From Anthopleura xanthogrammica (Eukaryota > Cnidaria > Anthozoa > Actiniaria > Actiniidae), in assembly GCA_964019055.1 (NCBI GenBank), contig OZ025208.1, positions 6,075,790-6,139,789 of the forward strand: a stretch of 64,000 bases of DNA, given 5' to 3'. The notes under the pieces are model-generated. The model made no database searches. It saw nothing but the letters and a program-made list of their open reading frames with translations, and was not told the DNA's origin. Each line of letters opens with the position of its first letter. The stretch's first letter is position 1. Below, piece by piece: positions 14,301 through 26,300 of this stretch. A program made the position numbers and the translations under genes.

Positions 14301-17300
14301 TTATCCTTAAAAGGAAGTGTGGTAGATTTAGAGTGAACAACCCTCGTTACTGAGATACTTGGGTTATTGATTATCTTTTGTCACTGCCTTGTTCTGCTGC
14401 TCAGTGAAATGTTCACGTTCAGATTGCTTTACTTGACATATCTATACTTTCATTTTTTTCCTCCCTTCTTTTTATTCTTTGGGTTCATTTTGTTCAATAC
14501 CAAATTCTTTTGTTATTTTAGTCATATGGTTATGAATGAATGAATGAATGAATGAATGAATGAATGAATGAATGAATGAATGAATGAATGAATGAATGAA
14601 TGAATGAATGAATGAATGAATGAATGAATGAATGAATGAATGAATGAATGAATGAATGAATGAATGAATGAATGAATGAATGAATGAATGAATGAATGAA
14701 TGAATGAATGAATGAATGAATGAATGAATGAATGAATGAATGAATGAATGAATGAATGAATGAATGAATGAATGAATGAATGAATGAATGAATGAATGAA
14801 TGAATGAATGAATGAATGAATGAATGAATGAATGAATGAATGAATGAATGAATGAATGAATGAATGAATGAATGAATGAATGAATGAATGAATGAATGAA
14901 TGAATGAATGAATGAATGAATGAATGAATGAATGAATGAATGAATGAATGAATGAAAGAAATAGAGAATGGAAGGAAGGAAGAAAGAAAAAAAAGAAGAA
15001 AGAAAAAAAGAAAGAAAAAAGACAATTCTCGATCCCGCTTGTTATGCTTGACATACGACTACTACCAGAATCCTTCTCGTATTTCCTTTTGTTGGCCTAA
15101 TTGATACCATTATCTTGCGACTCCCAAAGGAGTCCAAACATTTGAATAACAAAAAGAATTCGAAGAGGATTCTGGTGGTAGTGCTGTCAAGACGTAATAA
15201 GGGAAATGGTGAATTGGTGCTAATATGTTGAACAAGAGAAAGTCTGCAAGGGATTCTGGTAGCTGTAGTATGACGCTACAATGCCAATCCAAAAACAAGA
15301 CTTCAATTCCGATTCAATGAAAACTTGACGGGATAAATATGCTTTCCTCTCATGGATATATTCCATAGACCTCCAGCATGGTAAGCAATCATGGCTTAAG
15401 ATAACATCACCATTTACTTGACTTTGTCCATTAAGTTGACCCACATGATTTTTATCGATGTTAACTGGACAAAAAGAGCATTATGATCATAGCCCACACT
15501 GGAACCTTCATAAAGCTGTTTCTTATTTTAACCCACCGCTGTCTTGTATCTATTGATGTTTGTTTAGTCTAGCTTGGCCAGCCAGCCACATGTTTGGCGG
15601 GATATATAGCTCACGTTTACCAAATAGGTTGCGAGCCAATATCTCTCAATGCCAAGGTAGCACGCTGAAATACATCAAAATTCATTGTCCTTGCCAACAG
15701 CGTGGACGTTTAATAAGAAAGACCTCATTAAGTGTATTGGGTTTTCAAAATATTACAAAGAAGAAATACAAATCATTATTACGTATGTACGTATTAGATC
15801 AGTTATTAATTGTTTCGAAATCATTCTTGTTATAAAACAGAATTTGTTTTGAATTTGTACAGAAAAGTGACCCACCGACAAGAAATGGCAAATGTCTAGC
15901 ATTGCAGAAATGCCAGTTTTATCTTTCTCGAGTGTAATTGAAGGCACATGTATTTCTTTTTAGTGGCTTATCGACCTCCGTAACGCATGTTTGCAAACAA
16001 ATTAGGTCATTAAAAAGTCTAATCTTGAAAATGGCTGTATTGTAAACAAAGCTCTTAGGAAGCGAAAGGAAATGTTGAAGCAGTTTTTGCAAAAATAAAA
16101 TTGGCCATTATGTGGTGCATGTAACTTAATTAAAACTTGATAAATATTGTAAGAGTTTTACTTTATAGGGCCAAATATTTGATTTTTAACCATAAAAAAC
16201 GTTATCTTGTGATAAAAATATATTAACCAATAAAAATATCGCTGAAGAAAACAATATTTTTTTCACATGAAAAACAATAACAGAAAAAATATTTTAATTT
16301 CCAGAAAAAAATTTTTTAATTTCATAATTTGAAGGTCAAGTTTTCAGTTCACCTTGAGAAATATCTTTCGATGCCATCAATGAATATTTATTTTGTTATC
16401 AGCAGATAACGGATTCAAAAAGTCTAAAAGAAGTAACTGGCCATTTTCGTGCGAAAAAGATGAACACTTAACATGTGTGCAGGGCTGCAAGACAAGTTTC
16501 GTGAGAAGACTTTGAGTTGTTTAGCTGAAGCTTGCCTTACTGGCCTTACTGCACAAATTATTTCAGGTTACATTTGCAGAAAGTAGTTCTACTTTTTCGT
16601 CAAATTATTTTAATTAACTTCTCACGAATTTGAGAAAGTTGCACAAGTTTCCTCATTTAACGTGTCTCGTGAAACGTTTCACAGTATAACAGCCGCGTAA
16701 CATAGGACGTTCGAGTCAACATGTTTACCAAAAAATCTTAACCATCTGGGTAAACACATGGTTAGTTGTCCAAAAGTTAAACGTTTTGTGTGAGATTTAT
16801 AGGGTCTTATACCAAACATCTTGGAAATAATTTTTTTTCATTTAATCCATATGGACGTTTTCTTATTACTGTTGTGTTTCGTGGCATTCTCTTGAACATT
16901 ACTATATTCTTTACCAGTAAAGAAGAGAAGAATCATTTCGTATCGCAAGAGCTTTTGAATGGGAAGAATGCGATGCATTTGATGTAGAGTTTCCCAGGGA
17001 AGGAATGACATATCTTAATCCGCAGTACAATCAGTGTATACAATCTTAAAACCTTTATCATGATACACCCATAGGTACATTCAAGATTAGAGTCAAAAAG
17101 TCAGTGTCAATGATGTTTGCAGATGCTTCTCAATCAAGTGTACAAGACCCTTTTTAAATGATTGTGGTACTGAAAAATGCATAAGCATCATAACCATCAT
17201 CTGCAACATCATCTGCATCATCCCCACCACCATTATCACTAACATCCCCCATTGTCACCATCACTATCACCATCGTTATCATCACAATCAGCCCTATCAT

Positions 17301-20300
17301 CATATCTGATCTAACAGATCTGAAATTTGCGCAACAATTCAGTTGCACGATTGTATTGTCTGTGTTACTAAACCTGAGTTATAAGAACATTTTGGTGTAT
17401 TAAAAGACAAATAAAGTATATAATAATTATGATTATCATTATCATCATATTATATCCTCATCCCCATTCACATCTCCATTCTGATCATCAACATCATCAT
17501 CCAAATCACCATCACCATCAAAATCATACCCTTCACCGTCCTCATCATTCCTATCATTATCATCATCATCAACATCATCACCATCATCATCATCAAAATC
17601 ATCCCCTTCACCATCCTCATCATTCCTATCATTATCATCATGATCAACATCATCACCATCATCACCATCAAAATCATTCCCTTCACCATCAAAATCATTC
17701 CTATCATTATCATCATGATCAACATCATCACCATCATCACCATCAAAATCATTCCCTTCACCATCCTCATCATTCCTATCATTATCATCATCATCTACAC
17801 TAGTACTCTTATTACTACCATTGCAATCATCATCATTTTCATCATCATTTTCATCACAATCATTGTACATGTAGGACAACTGCCATCACCATCACCAACT
17901 ATCAACCCCCATGTGATCCCAGTTTATCATCATCATCATCATTACCACCACTACCACCATCATCATCAACATGTGGTGCGACAGCTACAATAACTGTTTA
18001 AATGCAGGTTAAATTTTAACCAAATAAAATATACAGCTATTTCAAAAGGGTTGGTGAAGGTTTTGGAGTTGCATGTTGCATGTTGCATGTTGCATGTTAC
18101 ACATCAAGAATGAAAAGTATTGTGTAAATATATAATGAAAAAAAGTGCAGAAAAAGTTTGGAACCTTTGGCTTATTCTATTTACATCGTATCAATAGTGC
18201 ATTTCAATCTGGTATTTAACATGCAACAAAACCTCTACAAACCTCTCTTGAAAGAGCTGTTGATAGATAATTTTAGATTTAGATCAACACAGCGCACAGC
18301 GATTAATGTACATAACATTATTTTAATTCAAAATCTTTATGAAGCTAAAAAAATTCTTCTTACTTGTTTTTTTAAGTTATACTATTTTTAAGTTCATCTA
18401 TTGAATTTTATCGATAGTAATTATTTTGTACTTATTTTTAATTCTTTACTCTTTACAATTCCTTAGAGATCTAAAATTAAATGTGCCTTTGTTTTGAAAT
18501 TTTCGTGTGTTTTCATGTGAATCATAGCACTCGGTAATTGCCTCAATTTCATTCATCAAAGCACTTTCATTCATGTCCAAATAGAAAAATAATTGTTGTA
18601 CTAACTATATTTTATTTCCATAAAAAAAATAACCAATGACAATATGTTTGGGAGTCAATGTTCTTTGAGTCCATTAGCTTGCATTAGCAGATATTTATAG
18701 ATGGTATTGTCCTGTCTCGCTTGGTTGATCAACAAATTACACTACCCCACTCAAAGCACTGAGCTTAAAAAAATGTTGACGAGATACTTTGAACTCTAAT
18801 TAAAACGATATATAATTTGCCTGACCTCAAGAAAAAAATTAATAAAAACATAGGCTAAACTAGTAATAAAACAAAGCAACTGCGTGGAAAAAAGTTAGTA
18901 TTATGACATCAAAGTCTAGCCGTAATGACGAGATTTCAAAATACGTAAATCTAGAGGTCAGTCGATCAATCTGAGTTTTAATGAATCATTTTAGTCGTAC
19001 GAAGGAATATATTTAGAGAAATACTTGCAGTAGTTAAAGAGAGTCTGCTGTGATGACCAAAACAAGCAAGAATTTCACGTCGCTGTCTTAAACTGCTCAA
19101 TTAGAAAGACAGGAAGCGAAGTTACAAAACCTAAACCGACAATATACGAATTATGCCTTTTAATCACGACGACACACGAAGGATTTAGATAGCTTTGACT
19201 TAATATTGCTCTCTAAAACAACTTCGAATATGATACAAATATATGTACATTTTTAAAGGATAATTTTGCTGATACTAGATTTAGATTGACCCACCTTTGA
19301 AGCTACCATAACCACTCAGGGACAAAAGAAGTCCTTCGCTTCGACGACGTGTAGACGTTGGCGAGCTCTTCTGAACTTCCACCGAACCTACAGCCAACAT
19401 GTCTGAGATTTTTCCAGTTTTTTCAAGTCATAACTCAAAGATGATACTTGGTTTGGTTGTTCGTAGTATGTATTGTTCGTAAATGTGCAATCCTTAATCC
19501 ATTAACACGGTTTGTTCGTTCACCCTAAAAACGTGTTTGACACATCTCCATCACACCTAAAACATCACGAATTCTAAATTCTTTTAGCTCATGTAACGCA
19601 TCTTAAATTACACAATAGGCCGCTGGTTTGCATGTAAAGATAAGAGAGATCTAGAAACGAACCCACAAGATTCTACGGTGCAAGGTCTACAGAAGTTTTT
19701 AAAACGTGCTGTGTTATTATTGTCGAATTTCTGCTGATGACAACCAAAGGTAATAAAGACAAAAGTTTGATCAGTTATAATCCACATAAATAGCTACAAC
19801 AAAAGGATCTTTTCATAAGGAATGTTGTAATTGTCAATGAATTGTAAATAAAACTTGACAGAGCGTAAGGCTTCTCACAGAGCTTCCTCTTGTCAAGCAC
19901 CTAGAGGTCTGCATCAATAACATGAACCAATAAAATTAAAACGGTGTCTTGACGATCAACTGAATGTCTGGGACAACCGCTGCAGTTCAATTATGATTGG
20001 AAAAAAAATCGTGCTAGAAAACATTCGTAAATTTGACCAGACAGGGCTGAGGGAAGGAAAATTAGAAGGAAAAACATAAATTACAAAATAAGAAGTTTTT
20101 ATTGACTTATCTTTATGTACTCATTTCTGCTGTTGCCTGATTGGTGGAGTTGTTATTTGATTGACAGCCGGAACTCCTCCGATCTCCAATATGTTTTATT
20201 GCACTGTTTTCTAGTGTATTTTCTTGATCATTCTTTTTTTGTGACTGGAATAAAATTAAAAGCTCTTGAAAAATTACCAGTTTACTTTTCGTATTTATTT

Positions 20301-23300
20301 GTCATAAATACGTTCGCGTGTAAATATTAGGCGGAATTCAAAACAAGAACAAATCAAAATAATTGTAGGAATTCTATTTTTTTTTAGCTAAAAGCTGATG
20401 TTTTAGAACTAGACTCCAGCCCTTCTATGGACTTCTTCAACTGTGTTTTTGATATACAGAAAATAGAGTTTCAATCAAACTACATGCATCAAGAATGAAT
20501 GTAACTAGCAAAAAGTCTTTAGCTAACCGAGTATCAAAGCTGACATGAAAGAACCAATGAGGATGAAGCCCTGGACGAGACCACCCTCAGTGTCTAATCT
20601 CTAGTAATGATTTCTTAACCAGCGGATTAGTAAGGGGATGATTCATTAAGAGAGAGTTAAAATGGCCTCTGGAATAGCCCTTTGGTAGGGCAAAAACCTT
20701 GGAGAAAACTTCGCTACTTTTTGCTCAAACCCATCAAATGGTCGTTTGCAAAGATGTTTCCAGCCAAAAACCCTGGAAAAAATTTCATCAGTTTCCTCAA
20801 ACCCACCAAAAGATTCGTATGCAAAGGTTTTCCATCGGATCACTTGATCACTTGACACAAAAGGGTCATTTGCAAAGGTTTTTCCAGCCAAAAACCCTGG
20901 AAAAATTTGGCTGGTTTCCTCGAACCTCACAAAAGGGTCATTTGTAAAGATTTTTCCGGCCAAAAACCTTGGAAAAAATATTCGCCAGTTTCCCCAAATC
21001 CACCAAAAGGCTCGTCTGCAAAGGTATTTCCATCCGATCACTTGATCACTTGAGAATGAATGCGATAATACTTACGTACCTCTTAAATATCGCAGCCGTG
21101 CTGCTGAGCTGTATTCTGCATGGTACTGTCTTTTTTCTCGCGCGTAGCTGAACACGTGAACATGCGCAGGATATGTCGCAGATAAACGATTGTAAATGCG
21201 GGTATTTCAGTTCGAAGTATTCAGGAAAAAAAGAGCTTTTCAAGAAAAGATTAAGTAAATTTCTAAGCTATGTGCATAGTAAATTTGGGGGGGGGGGGGC
21301 AAAAATATTTGCTTTTATAAGAAATAAGAATTGGCCTCAAATTGCAGAAGAAGGTTTTGGCACTTTGTCAAGTCAATATTTTAAGGCACGGAATCATCTT
21401 TGGCAAATTTTCATACAGACCATGAGCATGCGCAAACATTTTCCTCTCCTGTCAAAACATTGTCGTCCAATGATATTGGTTTCCTGCGGCTGGCACGAAA
21501 GCCAAATGAAATTTGATCGATCGGCCAATAGTCTCTGATATTTTGTAACTCGCTTTCAAATTACAGTGCGGACACACTAACCGGGACCACCAGACAGAGA
21601 TTGAACTGATAACATTATTAGCCAATCAGATCATCACGTTCTCACGGCCATTTCGCATTAATTAGGTAAACACGAACAGCAGAACACAAAACCGCATCAA
21701 AAATGAGCGTGATTTCTGTCGAAAACGCAGTTGTGAAAGGTCTACTTATCCCAAGTTGACATAGGAAATATAAGACATGTTCTTTTCTCTCACGGCTCCT
21801 TTATTTAACATAGGATACAGGTAGAGAAAAATGGCGACATATAATCAAAGTGCATTGCACGTGATGCATACTGGTGAGAGACGTTGGCTGCCTAACTTGT
21901 TTAGCTCTTGTGCTCCATGGAGCGTTATCTTAGTGGGAGGCTATGATGAAAATGATTGAATGAAAAATTGTCAAACTACAGTGTTGCACCTTTAGCTCCC
22001 AGTCCCTGAATGTTAATGCAATTTTCATAGCAACTAAAATTGTGAACCAAAATGTTATTGAGAGCTTGTTATTCATCAATCTCCATCCGGCCTCCCTCCC
22101 TCCATCCCTTCCCTTCCTCCGCACTCCCTACCTCTTTAGGCCTCCCACCTGCATCTGCAATGGAATCCCTCTAATGGCAACACCTAACCCCCTATACATT
22201 AAACCGACAGTGAGTACATGAGTAAAACTCCTTTGAAAGTCTTTTGTTTTGAGTGAGTGTGATATCATCCCCCCCCCCCCCCCCCCTCCTCCCCCGGCCT
22301 GGATGTGCTACGTGCAACAACCAAATCATTAGACCTGTATCGCTTCGGACTTAAAAATATGACAACACTAGTTCTAAAAAAACATAACATTGATATTTAT
22401 TTTCTTTAAAATGCATAACAAAAGTGGTTACTGTACCAGCAAGCCGAATTATATATAGTTAGACCAGCTAAACTATGGCTTGATACTAATACTATTGTTC
22501 ACTTGTAAATCTTGAATTCTGGATGATGCATATATACAAATTGATCTACCATATACTTTCTGCACGTGTCAGTAAAAACATCTCTGTAAAAAGCTTCAAA
22601 AATGTCGCCATTTCTCTTCGTCAGTTCTCGTTTGTTTTTCATACTAGATACTTTCTATTCATTCATAGTATTGAGATTCATCAAGAGAATATGAAGTAAG
22701 AGAGCACATCTCTTTGCCCTATGATAATTATTTGAAAATATACTTTTAGCTCCGAAATTTGAAATTTTTTATCATGCGATTCCTGATTCAGTTCAGGCTG
22801 CGCGCGGAGCTAAAAATAGATTCTTAAATAATTTTCATGGGGATAGACCTATGTATGGGAGATGTGCTCTCTTACTTCATACTCTCTTGAATTCAGTGAG
22901 CCATGTACAACTGCTGCGCACAAGGCCGTACAAAACTGTACAAAATTAAGAATAAAGGCAGGCTACTGATATATCGCAGGATTCTGGCAAAGGGGAAATG
23001 GACAATTTGCATTTCCATTTGGCTGAGAACATCGCACAGGTTGCCAGCAACGTTGCGGGTCGTGTTCATTCCATGAAACATGTTGCGCTTAACTTGCCTG
23101 CAGAGCTAAATACAAGTAATGTCGTAGTGTGTTTGCACAATTTTGCCCGCAACACTCGTACTCTATGTCCGCCGGGGCTATTAGTCTATTCAGATCTCAA
23201 AAGATCCGGTGTCTAATAATATTGGTTCCTCGTTCCCCATGGCAGGCGAGGTTAGGATATAGGAAGCATACGTAGTTTCCATGGTAACAGCATCCAACTA

Positions 23301-26300
23301 CATGGATGACTAAAACGTAAGGAAATCTCGCGCTCCTTCATTCAACTACGTCATAACTAAGTCTGTACAGTAGTCAAAATATATACAAGTTCATTTATAC
23401 ATATATCTTTTTATGTTTCTGCGACCCAACTGACTCCAGGCGTCTGGCGTTTAGGCTCCGTTAATCAAACTACGATGGACCGAGTTCATTCCGATCGCGT
23501 GAGCGTTAAAGAAATTTCCATGTGAAAAAGCTTGTCGACAAAAACCTTTTCACATGGAAATTTCTATGTCGCTCGTGATCGGAATGAACTCTGGCCCGTC
23601 GTAGTTTGATTGATGGAAGCCAAGACGCCAAACGCCTGGAGTCGGTTTGGTTGCAGAATTATGAAAAGCGATGTACCCGGTTTAGTAATAAGTTCATGTA
23701 AGCATAGGCCTCTAGTAATAAGTTCATGTAAACATAGGCCTCGGTCCGTCCGTCCATCCACTGTACTCCATAAGGTACGATGTTGCTATTTTCAGACAAA
23801 TTGCTATCCCAACAGCACAACAAACCTTGGCTTTGTGTTTTTGCCCAAAGAGAAGAATATTTCCAAGAGAACTTTGAATCGTGACAAAAGGATTGTATTG
23901 ACTCAGCCTCTCCAAGCAGCGATCCTCAAACTCAATCCACATGTCGTCATAAGTTCGGCAAGGGAGAAGTTCTTTGCCTTCAGTTCTGTCGTCTCCGACG
24001 GGTTTCGGCTCTTTGCAAACAATTTCTGAAAATTCAGGGGGAAAACTAACGTAAACAAAATGTAAGTTGGTAACATTTCCTGCATCTAAGCTACACTTAT
24101 ACCCCGTTCACACTATAGCTTAAACATGTTTTAAAGTAGTTTAACTAAACATGTTTAGAAAATTATTTACAAACATTGTTCACTCTTTGATGAAATAATA
24201 CATATGAACTATCCTTCATATTGTACTGAACAGATTAGAGATAAAATAATTATATTGAAGCTCTCTAGTCTCTAAACATTTTGTTTAATAAAAACTCAGT
24301 TTAACTAAACAGGTTTTGGTGTGAATGGGGTATTAGAGAAATTTGGAGACGCCGGGGTTTTATAAGGTGAAAACGCCACGTTTTCCTTAGATGCTGGGGG
24401 ATGGGTGGTTACTATGACCAAGCCTTTTAGCTGCCAAACAACACACATACTCTCTTCGAGTATGCTACGCTATGGACCTATTTAGTTTGGGTGGTTTGTT
24501 GTCCCATTTCAGACCACGTGTCATTCTCTTGAGAATAAGATTTTTTCTTTTGAGTTGTATCGAGTTGTATTGAGCACAACCGTTAAACAAAGAAATGATA
24601 CTCTAGGAAATGACACGTGGTCTGAAATGGGAAAACATTATTCCCAAGCTAGAAAAGTCTATTATCTCAGACATACCTTGAAGTGCATCGTTTTTAATAT
24701 CGTCAGTATCAACCTGAACTTGTCTTGAGTTTGACTGCAATCTACATTCAAGTTGTCTCCTTAATTGCGAGCATTTTGCTTTAAGACGTTTAATTACATT
24801 GACATTTGTGTGGCTACCAACTTCTTCATCAGCACCGGGGTGTTGCATCACATCTGTCAATCAAGCAGATTTTCCGTTAATCATTTTTTTTTTTTTTTAA
24901 CAATAGAGGCTTTGCACCATCACGTGATGGCAGCCATGACAGGAGGCGCACAACAATAGAGTATTTTTCCCCTGGGAAACTGAATTTTTTCTCATGTAAA
25001 TCAGATTTGACCAGATTCAATTGTTCCTGCCTCCTGTCATGGCTGTCATCACGTGATGATGCAAAGCCTCAGTTGGTCTATTTCAGTGTAGAAATTAACA
25101 GCAGAGAGGTTGGGCTCCCTGTGTCCTAGACATGGCCAAAAAATGAAGGCTTTGACGTAGATAGGAAGCATTATGGACACCTTGAGATAAATAACGCACA
25201 CCACCCTTCTCATTTGTATAGTGTATTAATGATACCTTTAATTTCATTGCTGACCCTCTGGGATAGATTTCCCACCATGTCGGGGAAAGGCTTTATTTTA
25301 TCCATAATATCAGTGACGCTATTCTCCAGATAAAAGAAGCTGACTTTCAGCTGTTCAACGCGTCCAAGTAGATCGCTTATCACTTCTCTTTGCTTTGAAA
25401 TCTGAGCAGACGGCTCCGTTGACGTACATTCTACAATTAAAAAAAACAACAGAGAAATTGAATAATAAAATTAATAAAATAATATGAGAAATCTTTTGTT
25501 GAATGGCAACCCTCCCCCGAGAGGCCGCGATGACGTAAACTGAAATCGAAGAATACATTCATCAACAACTGTAATGATTGATGCAGACTGGATGGCAAAC
25601 ACTGACATCAAACGATATCTAGATTACATAATATATTAGATTAGACTAGTCATTATGTCAAAAGATAAGAACACACCAACACTAATAACTGACATTCACT
25701 TTAAAAGTACAATTCATTTTTATACAATCTATTATTCGTAAAGTTTAAGCAAAATGCTAATATTATTTTTGTAATTATCTTATCTATTATTACTTGTGCA
25801 ACCAGTCGAGGCCTGTTAATCCTCACTCACCACGTCAACAAAGTTAATTTTAGGAAATAATTAACTATATTTTTCTTTTTTTATCTTCAAGCATCTATAC
25901 TTAGGCCTGGATATATGACCTGGATATATGACCCTCAGTTACCAAGCAACAGTTACGTAATGATCCGGATGCTAAAAATATCGATGATTTGTTAGCGACC
26001 TATTATGTTCAAATTTCAAGATGTGTTTTTACTCGTTGAGTGATCATATTGAAAGTAATCGATAGTTATATTCAATATTTACCTTTTACTGCTTCATCCT
26101 GGGGCACAAGGTCGTAGTTTTGAGCTACTTCTGTACAAACTGAATGAATGGAAAAACACAGTTGAAATCATTACTACACTTGCCCGGCAATCACATAGCG
26201 AACTTGCAGTTCTTTTATAGATACCATCCGCTAGTTTCGCATGCATGAGCCAAGGTTTGTCATGTTTATTAAACCATTTTTATAGAAAAAATAAATTAAG

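Noticed and set aside
14522..15054. Long Ile-His-Ser-Phe frames (also near 44116-44604)
   Set aside because: They come from TGAA/TTCA microsatellites.
17429..17993. His-, Asp- and Met-rich frames (also at 30453-30893)
   Set aside because: They are triplet repeat artefacts with no unique sequence.
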